DNA of 64,000 nucleotides from assembly GCF_902806445.1 (NCBI RefSeq), contig NZ_LR760298.1, forward strand, positions 1,364,001-1,428,000, written 5' to 3'. Positions 44,915 to 54,606 of the stretch are shown here, piece after piece. Position numbers and translations under genes: made by a program. The DNA comes from Listeria sp. PSOL-1 (GTDB lineage: Bacteria > Bacillota > Bacilli > Lactobacillales > Listeriaceae). Within the stretch, counting starts at the first letter, position 1. The number at the start of each line of letters is the position of its first letter. The notes beneath the pieces are model-generated. The model made no database searches. It was not told the origin of the DNA and was given only the letters and a program-made list of their open reading frames with translations.

Positions 44915-45187
44915 TTAGCTCATTTTTTTTAGTTTTTCATATAATGATCTGCCCTTTTCAGAGATAAAATAAGTCTTATTAGCAGGTGCATTTACCCGTT
45001 TTCTAATCACATAACTTTCACTTTCGAGCCAATATACTGTATATAAGATCTCATTTCTCGTTAGCGCTTCTTTTCCGCTTAAATGATCCGCATCAAATAT
45101 TTCATCTTGAAAATTAATAAAATAAAAATTAGGATCCATCACATATTTTAATACAGCATACTTCATTTTATCAGATGGTTCTTGCAT
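44915..45187 (-). CDS. Small winged-helix-like protein (YjcQ/PadR-like)
   Basis: This 90-residue protein has KYAVLKYVMDPN, a central acidic part, and LTRNEILYTVYWLESESYVIRKR followed by KTYFISEKGRSLYEKL, the pattern of a winged helix with a terminal wing. YjcQ-type phage-like regulators and PadR proteins are possible relatives, and no HTH class can be fixed. GAAGGAAGAG precedes the ATG. It lies between the LysM gene and potD with no clear operon partner. Confidence 0.55.
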   Translation of the reverse strand: MQEPSDKMKYAVLKYVMDPNFYFINFQDEIFDADHLSGKEALTRNEILYTVYWLESESYVIRKRVNAPANKTYFISEKGRSLYEKLKKMS

Positions 45188-45289
45188 AAAAAATTCAACT
45201 CTTCCTTCATTGGGATAGAACCGAGTTTATTCTGTTTTCTAAAAAAATGCAAGCAAATTTATACCTTAACGAAATGCATGTTTCTTCTA

Positions 45290-46363
45290 TTATTTTCGGT
45301 ACATCTTAAATTCAAGAAAAAGCTCGTTATAATAAGCCAGCATTCTTTTTCCCAGATTATCATAAACCTCAAGTCCATGTAACTTACTTAAATCAGGATA
45401 AAATCGTTTATCACTTGATACTTCTTTTGGTAAAAGCTTTATTGCTTCTTTGTTTGGCGTTGAATAGCCAACATATTCAGCGTTTGCAGCCGCATTTGTT
45501 GGTCTTAGCATAAAATTAATAAACTGATGTGCTCCATTGATATTCTTAGCTGTTTTAGGGATAACCATATTATCAAACCAGAGATTAGAGCCATCTTTTG
45601 GGACGACATAATCAAGATCTTTATTCTCACTCAACATTTCTGAAGCTTCACCAGAAAACGTTACAGCAACGCCTGCCTCATTGTCAGCCATTAACAGCTT
45701 AATTTCATCGCCAACGATCGCCTTTACATTAGGTGTCATTTTCTTCAATTTCTTAAGTGCTTGTTGCAAATGATCTTTGTTTGTATCATTTAGTGAATAG
45801 CCTAAGCTGTTTAATCCTAGACCCATGACTTCACGTGCACCATCAATTAATAGCATTTGATTTTTTAATGCTTCATCCCAGAGTGAATCCCACTGATCAA
45901 AATTTTTATCTGGAAATATTTTCTTATTATAAATAATACCCAATGTTCCCCAAAAATATGGCATAGAGTACTTATTTTTTTCATCAAACGATAAATTCAT
46001 AAAGCGAGGATTAAGATATTTTTCATTCGAAAGTTTCTTGTGATCTAATGCGATTAAAAGTTTTTCTTGTTTCATCTTATTAATTGCATAATCACTTGGG
46101 ATAGCGACATCAAATGTAGTTCCACCTTGTTCAATTTTGGTCATCATGGCTTCATTTGAATCAAACGTTTGGTAAATGACTTTAATCCCTGTTTCTTTTT
46201 CAAATTTCGTAATGAGTTTTGGATCAATATAATCACCCCAATTATAGATGGTTAATGTGTTGTTTCCAGCATAACCTTCTGAACGATTCATACTACTTGC
46301 AATAAACATCATAACGAGCGCAAGAAGTAAGACGGGGATAAAAATTTTCAACAAAGCTTTCAT
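45290..46363 (-). CDS. potD: Spermidine/putrescine-binding protein
   Basis: PotD is the extracytoplasmic polyamine receptor of the PotABCD importer. Residues 1-24 form a membrane or lipoprotein-like signal without a clear lipobox; LTIYNWGDYIDPKLI starts the mature domain, and YSMPYFWGTLGIIYNKK is the typical ligand-binding core. It has 357 residues. Its start overlaps the end of potC by 4 nt, so it is the last gene of the pot operon. Confidence 0.93.
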   Translation of the reverse strand: MKALLKIFIPVLLLALVMMFIASSMNRSEGYAGNNTLTIYNWGDYIDPKLITKFEKETGIKVIYQTFDSNEAMMTKIEQGGTTFDVAIPSDYAINKMKQEKLLIALDHKKLSNEKYLNPRFMNLSFDEKNKYSMPYFWGTLGIIYNKKIFPDKNFDQWDSLWDEALKNQMLLIDGAREVMGLGLNSLGYSLNDTNKDHLQQALKKLKKMTPNVKAIVGDEIKLLMADNEAGVAVTFSGEASEMLSENKDLDYVVPKDGSNLWFDNMVIPKTAKNINGAHQFINFMLRPTNAAANAEYVGYSTPNKEAIKLLPKEVSSDKRFYPDLSKLHGLEVYDNLGKRMLAYYNELFLEFKMYRK

Positions 46364-47163
46364 TTCTTACCACCACCTGTACGTAAAGCTCGTTTACCAT
46401 TTTTACGATTAATAAAGTAATACCCGATGACAAGTAAAATTGTAAAAAGAAAAATCAATGTTGATAACGCATTAATAGAGAGTGAAATGCCTTGTCTTGC
46501 CCTAGAATAAATTTCTACAGAAAGCGTTGAAAAGCCGTTACCTGTTACGAAAAATGTAACCGCAAAATCATCCAATGAATAAGTTAGTGCCATAAAAAAG
46601 CCCGCTAAAACACCTGGCGCGATATAGGGTAAAATAACTTTTGAAAGCACATTCCATTGATTTGCACCTAAATCACGAGCTGCATCGATTAATGTTGGGC
46701 TCATTTCTTGTAGTTTGGGAAGGATCATCAACACAACAATTGGGATACTAAAAGCTATATGCGAAACAAGCACCGAGATAAAACCTAATTTTATACCTAA
46801 AATCGTAAAAAAGATCAAAAAGCTCGCGCCAATAATTACATCTGGACTCACAATTAAAACATTGTTCAAACTAAGAAGTGAATTTTTCGCAAACGGACGT
46901 GGCAAAAATTTAATCGCAAGTGCACCAAAAAGGCCAATGATCGTCGCAATAACTGAAGAAAGAAGGGCAATCACAAATGTATTCAGTACAATAATCAGAA
47001 GGCGCGTATCTTGGAAAACTTCGCGATAATAATCAAGTGTAAATCCTTTAAAACCATGCATCGTACCACCAGAATTAAACGAATAAAACAGTAAATAAAA
47101 AATCGGAGCATAAAGCAAAATAAAAACAACAGCAAGATAAAAATGACCCGTTATTTTTTTCAT
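46360..47163 (-). CDS. potC: Spermidine/putrescine ABC transporter permease
   Basis: This 267-residue permease with six membrane helices has the EAA-like loop DAARDLGANQWNVLSKVILPYIAPG. It pairs with PotB in the membrane. Its ends overlap those of potB and potD by 4 nt, so translation is coupled. The AVTFFVTGNGFSTLSVEIYSRARQG region is typical of PotC. Confidence 0.93.
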   Translation of the reverse strand: MKKITGHFYLAVVFILLYAPIFYLLFYSFNSGGTMHGFKGFTLDYYREVFQDTRLLIIVLNTFVIALLSSVIATIIGLFGALAIKFLPRPFAKNSLLSLNNVLIVSPDVIIGASFLIFFTILGIKLGFISVLVSHIAFSIPIVVLMILPKLQEMSPTLIDAARDLGANQWNVLSKVILPYIAPGVLAGFFMALTYSLDDFAVTFFVTGNGFSTLSVEIYSRARQGISLSINALSTLIFLFTILLVIGYYFINRKNGKRALRTGGGKK

Positions 47164-47969
47164 TTACGAGCACCTCGCTTCCGTTTTGTTCCGGTTAGAA
47201 ACATGATCAAAACCATCGCAATAATAAGAAAGACACCAATCGTTGCACCCATGCCCCAATCTTGTGTTACCAGAAAATGCTCTTCAATTGCGGTTCCAAG
47301 CGTGATCACTCGATTTCCGGCAATTAAGCGTGTAATCATAAAAAGTGATAATGCCGGAATGAAAACAGCTTGACATCCAGCTTTCACACCATCAGCAGTT
47401 AATGGAAAAATAACACGTCTAAATGTTGTAAAATTCGAAGCACCTAAATCCCGAGCTGCCTGAATCAATGAAGGGTTAATTTCTTCAAGTGCATTAAAAA
47501 TGGGTAAAATCATAAATGGAATAAAAATATACGTGGAAACAAATAAGAAACTAAAATCAGTAAACAAAATCTGCTTTTCGCCAATACCGATAAATGATAA
47601 AAACTGATTTGCCGCCCCATGCGTTCCAAAAATACCAATAAACGCATACGCTTTTAATAATAAATTAATCCAAGTAGGTAAAATAATAAGAAGTAACAAC
47701 AATTGCTTATGTTTCAACCGTGTAAGTAAATAAGCAGTTGGATACGAAATCATCAGTGTGAAGATTGTAATCAAAAAAGCATACCAAAATGAACTAAGCG
47801 TCATCTTTAAATAAACGGGTGTAAAAAAATGCGCATAGTTACTAAACGTAAAACCCCCATCTACATCAAAAAAAGAATAATAAATAATCAACAAAATGGG
47901 AGCAATCACAAATAAAATGATCCAAAGCATATATGGAATAAGATAAATTGAACGAGCTCGTCTAGTCAT
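47160..47969 (-). CDS. potB: Spermidine/putrescine ABC transporter permease
   Basis: This 269-residue permease has six membrane helices and an EAA loop QAARDLGASNFTTFRRVIFPLTADG. The N-terminus RRARSIYLIPYMLWIILFV is typical of PotB. It overlaps potA by one base and potC by 4 nt. Confidence 0.93.
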   Translation of the reverse strand: MTRRARSIYLIPYMLWIILFVIAPILLIIYYSFFDVDGGFTFSNYAHFFTPVYLKMTLSSFWYAFLITIFTLMISYPTAYLLTRLKHKQLLLLLIILPTWINLLLKAYAFIGIFGTHGAANQFLSFIGIGEKQILFTDFSFLFVSTYIFIPFMILPIFNALEEINPSLIQAARDLGASNFTTFRRVIFPLTADGVKAGCQAVFIPALSLFMITRLIAGNRVITLGTAIEEHFLVTQDWGMGATIGVFLIIAMVLIMFLTGTKRKRGARK

Positions 47970-49063
47970 TATAGCGCCTCATCGTAACTTTCCAAACGCT
48001 TATCAAATTCTGCTTCTGTTTCACCAAGACGCATAACATGAATCGCTTCTGGATCAAATGAAAGTCCAATATGATCACCTATTTTTACTTTTCTTGTCGT
48101 ATGAACAAGCCATTCATTACCACTTTCATCTATACAGCCGATTTCATAATGAACACCACGAAAAAGTGTCCAATCCACGCTTACTTGTAATTTTCCAGCA
48201 TCTGCTGTTGTAATTTCTAAATCCTCTGGCCGAATAATGACTTCAACGGTTTCATTTGGATTAAATCCTTGATCGACACATTGAAAGCATCTATCAGTAA
48301 ATTCAACTTCAAAATCTTGAATCATTTTTCCAGGAATAATATTTGATTCGCCAATAAAATCTGCTACAAAGCGATTAATTGGTTCATCGTAAATATCGAT
48401 TGGCGTGCCACTTTGCTGAATTTCGCCCTTATTTAAAACAAAAATTTCATCGCTCATTGCAAGTGCTTCTTCCTGGTCATGCGTAACAAAAATAAAAGTA
48501 ATACCAAGACGCTTTTGTAAATCACGTAATTCATATTGCATTTCTGTACGTAATTTTAAATCGAGCGCAGATAGTGGTTCATCAAGTAAAATAACTTCTG
48601 GTTCATTAACAATCGCTCGCGCAATAGCCACACGTTGCCTTTGTCCACCCGACATCTCGCTAATTTCCCGCTTTTCGTAGCCGCTTAAATTAACAAAGCG
48701 CAAGGCTTCTTTCACTTTTTCAGCAATTTTTTGCTTATTCCATTTTTTGATGCGCAAACCAAAAGCCACATTTTCAAAAACATTTAAATGTGGAAATAAA
48801 GCATAATCTTGAAATACAGTATTTACTGGACGCTTATTGGCTGGGATATGATTAATTTTGTTATCATTTAAATAAATTGCCCCAGATGAAGCTTCAAGAA
48901 ATCCAGCAATTAAACGTAAAATCGTTGTTTTCCCACATCCCGAAGGTCCAAGTAATGTATAGAATTTTCCTTTTTCAATTTCAAAACTCACTTGTCGTAA
49001 TACTGGTTCATCATGATCAAATTGCTTTGTCACTTGTTCAAAGCGAATGATTGTTTCTGCCAT
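47969..49063 (-). CDS. potA: Spermidine/putrescine ABC transporter ATP-binding protein
   Basis: PotA drives polyamine import. The 364-residue protein has Walker [10 protein letters not shown], the signature [15 protein letters not shown] and Walker [13 protein letters not shown], followed by the H-loop FVTHDQEEA. The C-terminal TOBE region ([10 protein letters not shown]) is present. It lies 15 nt after potR, which controls the operon. Confidence 0.95.
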   Translation of the reverse strand: MAETIIRFEQVTKQFDHDEPVLRQVSFEIEKGKFYTLLGPSGCGKTTILRLIAGFLEASSGAIYLNDNKINHIPANKRPVNTVFQDYALFPHLNVFENVAFGLRIKKWNKQKIAEKVKEALRFVNLSGYEKREISEMSGGQRQRVAIARAIVNEPEVILLDEPLSALDLKLRTEMQYELRDLQKRLGITFIFVTHDQEEALAMSDEIFVLNKGEIQQSGTPIDIYDEPINRFVADFIGESNIIPGKMIQDFEVEFTDRCFQCVDQGFNPNETVEVIIRPEDLEITTADAGKLQVSVDWTLFRGVHYEIGCIDESGNEWLVHTTRKVKIGDHIGLSFDPEAIHVMRLGETEAEFDKRLESYDEAL

Positions 49064-49078
49064 TTAAGTAACCTCCTT

Positions 49079-49621
49079 CTATAAATACGAATCTGTTGCA
49101 ACAAGAATCATTTTTACAGATTTATCACTAGTATTTATTAATTGATGTGCTTCATAAGCTGTAAAGTACACCGCTTCCCTCTCTTTGGCAACATACTCTT
49201 TTCGACCAATTTTTATGGTTACTTCACCGCTCAAAATATAAGCAAAAGTCTCAGCTAATGAAGGTTCAAATGATTTAAAATAGCTATTTGGTGCAATTTC
49301 AATAAAAACGGGCTCCATTTCTTTTTCATTCGACTCTGGAACAAGCCAGGTTACTTGATAACCTTTTTCTTCATCTTCATAAAAAGTATGCTCTTGTTCG
49401 CCATAAATAACTTTCTGATGATTATCTTCTTCGTCAAAAAAAGCTTTTGGCGTAATGCCAAGCACCTCTAGAATATCAAATAATGTCTCAATCGAGGGCG
49501 AACTCAAGTTACGCTCAAGTTGTGAAATATAGCCCTTTGTTAAATCCGTTCGCTCGCCTAACTCTTCTTGCGTTAAATTTTTACTAAGCCGTAAATTTTT
49601 AATGCGCTGGCCAATATCCAT
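49079..49621 (-). CDS. XRE-cupin regulator of the pot operon
   Basis: This 180-residue protein has an N-terminal XRE helix-turn-helix (LRLSKNLTQEELGERTDLTKGYISQLERN) and a C-terminal cupin domain (EIAPNSYFKSFEP and GEVTIKIGRKEY). PuuR-like and PotR-like proteins of this build sense polyamines. It is the first gene of the pot operon and probably represses it by binding TAAAC half-sites upstream. It has no membrane segments. The ligand is inferred from context. Confidence 0.87.
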   Translation of the reverse strand: MDIGQRIKNLRLSKNLTQEELGERTDLTKGYISQLERNLSSPSIETLFDILEVLGITPKAFFDEEDNHQKVIYGEQEHTFYEDEEKGYQVTWLVPESNEKEMEPVFIEIAPNSYFKSFEPSLAETFAYILSGEVTIKIGRKEYVAKEREAVYFTAYEAHQLINTSDKSVKMILVATDSYL

Positions 49622-49642
49622 TGCGCTCGTCCTTTCTTTCTT

Positions 49643-49700
49643 GTTTAGAAATAGTAAACTTCTAAAGACACTTGTTTATTATTTATAAACTTTATGTTTA
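49643..49700 (-). promoter_or_regulatory. Cluster of TAAAC/GTTTA half-sites before the pot operon
   Basis: Five half-sites lie in 58 bp: GTTTA at 49643, TAAAC at 49655, GTTTA at 49674, TAAAC at 49686 and GTTTA at 49696. The pair 49686-49700 is a perfect 5-bp inverted repeat with a 5-nt spacer. They are well placed to bind the XRE-cupin regulator encoded next to them. Confidence 0.45.
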
Positions 49701-49760
49701 CTTTCAGGAAGATTTATTATACAACATGCTTTTTATAACTTCAACCCTTTTTTTATTTAT

Positions 49761-49815
49761 AAAAAAGAACAGCGTATAAAATGATTTTTTTCATCACTTT
49801 ATACGCTGTTTTTTT
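49761..49815. terminator. Terminator of the antiporter gene
   Basis: AACAGCGTATAAA and TTTATACGCTGTT form a 13-bp stem. A T run follows on each strand, so it works in both directions; on the minus strand it ends the antiporter gene. Confidence 0.9.
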
Positions 49816-51859
49816 ACTCCATCATGTCACCTTCAAACAGGTAAAGCTCCATCATATTTAAGTTTTGGCGTAAATCCTTTGCTAAATCACGTGAAATTTT
49901 GCCATCCTCAAATAGCTGTTGAATTGCATCACGCTCAAGCTGCATACTAGCCACTTCCACTTCTCGCACTTTTTGATCGAAGTTTGCTTGCGTTTTAGGT
50001 TTACCAGGGATTTGTTTTGCATGATCTAATAAAATAAGATGCTCAGTAATTAAAGGATTGATTAAATCTTCATTTTGTTCATTTAGCTCACTACGCAAAC
50101 GTTCAATAACGAGACGTTCATTTTGTTCACGCAAAAACTGAATTTCTTGAATTGCCTTTTGTTGTTTTTTAGGTATGGAAGAAAACTTTTTTTTCCGTTC
50201 TTTCCAAGTTTTAGGATGAAGTAACATCATACCTACCCGAGAAATAAAAATAAGAAGTGTTTTAACTTTCATCTTAAAGCGTTTTTTTAGTGCAGATTCC
50301 ATTAAGAATAAATAATGTTGATAGCGATATTCTAGATTTTCACTGATTTTATGTTCTCGATATAACTTCTCGGTATTTTCTTGCTGCCAAGAAATAATTT
50401 CTAGTCGCTTCGCTTTTTCAGTTTGGCTCATTCTTTTCATGGTTGCATCTTGTTGAATATCATGAATACGCTGACGATAACGTTTAATAATATATTCCGT
50501 TGCTGATTTGTTTTCTGGTGTGACTTGTTCATACAAACTTCGAATAACAGAGCGCCAGATTTTTACGCGAACAGCTTTTTCAGCACGCACATCGGTTGTC
50601 GTCGCTTCATCCTTCCGTGCTAAAACAGGCAAAATAAACGTCGCGATTAAAAGCGAACATAAAATGACCCCGGATGCTATAAAAATAATTAATGCTCTTT
50701 CGGGAAATGGTCTCCCGTTATCAAGAATAAATGGAATGGAAAGCGCTGTTGCTAAAGTAACTGCTCCGCGAACACCAGAAAGGCTTGTTAAGGTAGCAGA
50801 TTTTAGTGCTAATCTAGGCTTAGCTTTTCTTTTCTGATCTCGCCGGACATTAAATAGCCAAAAGCCATAAACCCAGAGAAAACGAAGCGCAATAAGAGCA
50901 AATGTAATGAGCAGAATATAAGCGATCACTTGGGTATTGCTTATATCTGAATCCCTCCATACAACCTCAATAATCGAAGGAAGTTGCGTCCCTAATATCA
51001 AAAAGACCAGCCCATTCAGTACAAAAATAATTACCGACCATGTACTTTTTGAAACAACGCTTAACTTCACTTGCTGCGGATCTAGTTTCTTCCTTTCCAC
51101 TGCATGAATAATCCCCCCTGCAACAACAGCAAGAATTCCAGAAACATGAAGCTCCTCGGCCACTAAATAAATTAAGAATGGGGTTAATATTTGGATGAGC
51201 ATATGAAATGTAATATCTTCCATCCCAAGGCTTCTCACCCATTTCAAAAATTGAGACTTTATGTAACTAAAAATAAGCCCAACAAGAATACCACCAAGCG
51301 CAATAACGACAAAACTAAGGCTTGCATCAACCAAACTAAATGTTCCAGTTACCATCGCAGCAATCGCAAATTGGAAAGCGACTAAACCTGAAGCATCGTT
51401 CATCAGTCCTTCACCTTCAAGTAAACTCATCATTCTTTTTGGTAAATTAATCCGATCTGAAAGCGAACCAACAGCAACCGCATCTGTTGGCGCAAGAGAA
51501 GCAGCTAAAGCAAAAGCCGCAGCCAGTGGGATACTTGGAATTAACCAATTAACAAAATAACCGATAACGATGACGGTTACAAATACTAAACCAAGAGCCA
51601 TCAACAAAATCGGCGTTCGCATTCGCCAAAGTGCTTTTTTATCTGTACGCCTTCCATCATTAAATAAAAGTGGCGCAATAAACATCACAAGGAATAATTC
51701 CGGATTTAATTTTAATGTAAAACCAAGTGGTAAAAGAGCAATAATGATACCTAGCCCAATTTGAATAAGTGGTATCGAAACAAATGGAACAAAGCGGTTA
51801 ATTAAGTTAGAAGTAAAAATCGCAATTAATAACAATAAAACATATAGAAAAATTTCCAC
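49814..51859 (-). CDS. Na+/H+ antiporter, CPA1 (NhaP/NhaK-like)
   Basis: This 681-residue cation/proton antiporter has about twelve membrane segments in the first 420 residues, with the family motif ALAASLAPTDAVAVGSL and the ion-site region GEGLMNDASGLVAF. A long basic cytoplasmic tail of about 260 residues follows (residues 425-681), probably with regulatory coiled coils. The open frame extends to 51904, but AAAGGAG lies 9 nt before the GTG at 51859. It has relP upstream on the same strand. Confidence 0.9.
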   Translation of the reverse strand: MEIFLYVLLLLIAIFTSNLINRFVPFVSIPLIQIGLGIIIALLPLGFTLKLNPELFLVMFIAPLLFNDGRRTDKKALWRMRTPILLMALGLVFVTVIVIGYFVNWLIPSIPLAAAFALAASLAPTDAVAVGSLSDRINLPKRMMSLLEGEGLMNDASGLVAFQFAIAAMVTGTFSLVDASLSFVVIALGGILVGLIFSYIKSQFLKWVRSLGMEDITFHMLIQILTPFLIYLVAEELHVSGILAVVAGGIIHAVERKKLDPQQVKLSVVSKSTWSVIIFVLNGLVFLILGTQLPSIIEVVWRDSDISNTQVIAYILLITFALIALRFLWVYGFWLFNVRRDQKRKAKPRLALKSATLTSLSGVRGAVTLATALSIPFILDNGRPFPERALIIFIASGVILCSLLIATFILPVLARKDEATTTDVRAEKAVRVKIWRSVIRSLYEQVTPENKSATEYIIKRYRQRIHDIQQDATMKRMSQTEKAKRLEIISWQQENTEKLYREHKISENLEYRYQHYLFLMESALKKRFKMKVKTLLIFISRVGMMLLHPKTWKERKKKFSSIPKKQQKAIQEIQFLREQNERLVIERLRSELNEQNEDLINPLITEHLILLDHAKQIPGKPKTQANFDQKVREVEVASMQLERDAIQQLFEDGKISRDLAKDLRQNLNMMELYLFEGDMME

Positions 51860-51933
51860 AGAAGTCTTCTCCTTTCCTGTATTTCTATTATGCCTGAAAT
51901 ACAAGAAGGCTGCAAACTATTTAAGAAAGTTAA

Positions 51934-52587
51934 CTAATTTTCATTATCTTCAATATGCTTTTTATATTCGTCAATTTCTTCATTTAATTTTTTCATTTTA
52001 TCATCTAAATTCATGACAATCTCTGCTGCTTCTTTTAATTCTTCTATTAAATGACGTGGAGCTTCTTGTTGATATTTATAATAAATTTTATGTTCCAAAC
52101 TTGCCCAAAAATCCATAGCAACTGTGCGAATTTGAATTTCAACCACAATTTTTTCAGATCGATTGGTTAAAAATACAGGAATCTCACAAAGTAAATGAAG
52201 ACTTCGATATCCATTAGGTTTGGGATTAGTTACATAATCTTTTACACGCAAAATAGAGATATCATCTTGATTTTCAAGCATCTCTCTAATTTTAAAAATA
52301 TCAGAAAGAAATGAGCAGCTAATCCGAATACCCGCGATATCATGAACATGTTTCACTGCATTTTCAGGAGTGATATCAAGTCCTTTTTTTTCTAGCTTTG
52401 CACCAATGCTTTCTAGTGATTTTACACGTGACTTTAAATGCTCCATTGGATTATAATCGTGAATAAATTGGAATTCCTCATTTAATATTTTCAATTTCGT
52501 ATTGACTTCTTCAAGCGCGAAACGATGTAATAACATAACATTACGCCACGCCTTTAGTTCATCTACAGAAGGTTGCACAAATGACAA
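51934..52587 (-). CDS. relP: Small alarmone synthetase RelP
   Basis: This 217-residue monodomain (p)ppGpp synthetase has the synthetase motifs DIAGIRISCSF, KPNGYRSLHLL and VEIQIRTVAMDFWASLEHKIYYK. It lacks a hydrolase domain and resembles B. subtilis YwaC/RelP more than RelQ. It makes pppGpp or ppGpp from ATP and GTP or GDP, often after cell-wall stress. It lies upstream of the antiporter gene and divergent from the lysine permease leader. L. monocytogenes has RelP at the equivalent place, from memory. Confidence 0.93.
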   Translation of the reverse strand: MSFVQPSVDELKAWRNVMLLHRFALEEVNTKLKILNEEFQFIHDYNPMEHLKSRVKSLESIGAKLEKKGLDITPENAVKHVHDIAGIRISCSFLSDIFKIREMLENQDDISILRVKDYVTNPKPNGYRSLHLLCEIPVFLTNRSEKIVVEIQIRTVAMDFWASLEHKIYYKYQQEAPRHLIEELKEAAEIVMNLDDKMKKLNEEIDEYKKHIEDNEN

Positions 52588-52725
52588 CTCCTTTCCTTCT
52601 TGCTTGACCTACATTCATTCTACTATACTTTCATAAAAAAGGCTTTGAAATCCGTAAAACTTAATTATTTCTTATCTTTTCAAATAACGATAATTAATTG
52701 AAAACTGCCACTTCTTCAAAAAGAC

Positions 52726-52754
52726 TTGCTTTCTCTGAGATTCTAATTTAATAT
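52726..52754 (+). promoter_or_regulatory. Promoter of the lysine riboswitch-lysP unit
   Basis: TTGCTT and TAATAT are separated by exactly 17 nt. The predicted start near 52761 lies shortly before the riboswitch aptamer. Confidence 0.7.
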
Positions 52755-52786
52755 GTAAGAAAATGAAATAAAAATCCTCATCCTAT

Positions 52787-53029
52787 TTTGGTGAGGTAGA
52801 GGTTGCAAGAATCACAAGTAATAATAGAAAGGGACGCACTCTCCCACTTGATTTATTATGAACAGGAAACTTGCCGAAGTGAACTAGATGTGCGGTCTAT
52901 TTTGCTGGGACAGTTGGTGAAAGCTGCTGGACTGCTGCTGTTGTCTGTTGCAACTAGCAGGTGTGCTATCTGACAAGGATGCGGTCAATTTACTTATGCC
53001 GCTCTCTTCCTAAGATTAGAGCGTTTTTT
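52787..53029 (+). promoter_or_regulatory. Lysine riboswitch (L box) with terminator
   Basis: The leader starts with TTTTGGTGAGGTAGAGG and contains the typical L-box pieces: the internal GGGACGCACTC segment, GCCGAAG, and the terminal GCAGGTGTGCTATCTGACAAGG. A hairpin CGCTCT/AGAGCG (53000-53023) plus TTTTTT forms the terminator arm, so lysine binding should stop transcription of lysP. The assignment rests on motif recognition and the lysP context. Confidence 0.93.
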
Positions 53030-53096
53030 CTTTGTCGCGCAACACCCTCCCTCAAATTTTATTTAAAACTATATTAATAAGGAAGGTAGATTAACT

Positions 53097-54557
53097 TTGG
53101 AAAAAACAAATCAAGGAGAAATTAGACGCGATCTAAAAACACGCCATTTATCTATGATCGCCATTGGAGGCTCAATCGGTACAGGGTTGTTTCTTGCAAG
53201 TGGAAACGCCATTCATACTGCTGGCCCTGGGGGTGCGATTGTTGCTTATATCGCGATCGGCATGATGGTCTTTTTCCTAATGACAAGCCTTGGAGAAATG
53301 GCAACTTATATGCCAGTATCTGGTTCATTCAGTACGTATGCTAGTCGTTTTGTTGACCCGGCCTTTGGATTTGCACTTGGCTGGAATTATTGGTTTAACT
53401 GGGCAATTACACTCGCTGTCGACATTTCAACGGCTGCTTTAATCATTCAATTTTGGTTCCCACATACTCCAGGATGGCTTTGGAGCGCTATCTTTTTAGT
53501 GCTTATCTTTGGTCTTAATGCGTTATCTGTTCGGGCTTATGGAGAATCAGAATATTGGTTCTCAATCATCAAAGTAGTCACCGTTATTATTTTCTTAATC
53601 ATAGGCATCCTAACGATTTTTGGTATTCTTGGTGGAGAATATATCGGTATGAAAAACTTTACACTAGCTGAAGCTCCTTTTAAGGGTGGTTTCTTTGCTA
53701 TTCTTGGAACGTTCTTAATCGCTGGTTTTTCTTTTCAGGGGACAGAGCTTGTTGGAATTGCTGCTGGTGAAAGTGCAACACCCGAAAAAAGTGTACCTAA
53801 AGCAATTAAACAAGTTTTCTGGCGTATTTTATTATTTTATATTTTTGCGATTTTCGTTATTGGATTGATTATTCCCTATACTAGCTCAAACTTACTTGGA
53901 AGTGGTGCTGAAGATGTAGCAATCAGCCCATTTACACTTGTATTTGAAAAAGCTGGCTTAGCCTTTGCTGCTTCTGTTATGAATGCTGTCATTTTAACTT
54001 CCGTACTTTCTGCTGGAAATTCTGGGCTTTATGCTTCTACACGAATGCTTTGGTCTATGGCAAAAGAAGGTTCTGCACCCCGCTTTTTAGCTAAAATCAA
54101 TCGACGTGGTATTCCAATGGCTGCGCTTATCGTTACAGCGCTCGTAGGGGCTTTAACCTTTATTACGACATTATCTGAAAATGGAAGTATTATTTATACT
54201 TGGTTGCTTAGCGCTTCTGGTCTAACTGGCTTTATCGCTTGGGTAGGGATCGCCGTTAGTCATTATCGTTTCCGTCGTGCTTTTATTAAACAAGGCCATG
54301 ACTTAAATGAACTAAAATATCGGGCTAAATTTTTCCCATTTGGGCCCATCTTAGCACTTGTCCTTTGTATTTTGGTTATCATTGGCCAAGATTATCAATC
54401 TTTTCTTCATCCAGAATTTGCCAATCCTACTTGGTGGCAAAAGATGGGCGTTTCTTATATTGGACTACCGATCTTCCTTACTTTCTGGTTAGCGTATAAA
54501 TTCACGAAAAAAACGAAACTCATTCCTTTAGATAAAGCAAAATTTGATCATAAATAA
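53097..54557 (+). CDS. lysP: Lysine permease (AAT/APC family)
   Basis: This 486-residue amino-acid permease with twelve membrane helices has the AAT-family start GEIRRDLKTRHLSMIAIGGSIGTGLF and the motif SFQGTELVGIAAGES. The lysine riboswitch in its leader indicates lysine as substrate. The gene starts with TTG, preceded by AAGGAAGG at a rather long distance. A strong terminator follows. It diverges from relP. Confidence 0.93.
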   Translation: MEKTNQGEIRRDLKTRHLSMIAIGGSIGTGLFLASGNAIHTAGPGGAIVAYIAIGMMVFFLMTSLGEMATYMPVSGSFSTYASRFVDPAFGFALGWNYWFNWAITLAVDISTAALIIQFWFPHTPGWLWSAIFLVLIFGLNALSVRAYGESEYWFSIIKVVTVIIFLIIGILTIFGILGGEYIGMKNFTLAEAPFKGGFFAILGTFLIAGFSFQGTELVGIAAGESATPEKSVPKAIKQVFWRILLFYIFAIFVIGLIIPYTSSNLLGSGAEDVAISPFTLVFEKAGLAFAASVMNAVILTSVLSAGNSGLYASTRMLWSMAKEGSAPRFLAKINRRGIPMAALIVTALVGALTFITTLSENGSIIYTWLLSASGLTGFIAWVGIAVSHYRFRRAFIKQGHDLNELKYRAKFFPFGPILALVLCILVIIGQDYQSFLHPEFANPTWWQKMGVSYIGLPIFLTFWLAYKFTKKTKLIPLDKAKFDHK

Positions 54558-54564
54558 AAAAGTT

Positions 54565-54606
54565 CCCTCAAAAGCTGGTTTTTATTCCTACTTTTGAGGG
54601 GATTTT
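54565..54606 (+). terminator. Terminator of lysP
   Basis: CCCTCAAAAG and CTTTTGAGGG form a 10-bp stem with a 16-nt loop and GATTTTTA after it. It is placed between the convergent lysP and MarR genes. Confidence 0.88.

Noticed and set aside
52787-53029. T-box leader before lysP
   Set aside because: There is no T-box sequence, while several L-box segments match the lysine riboswitch.
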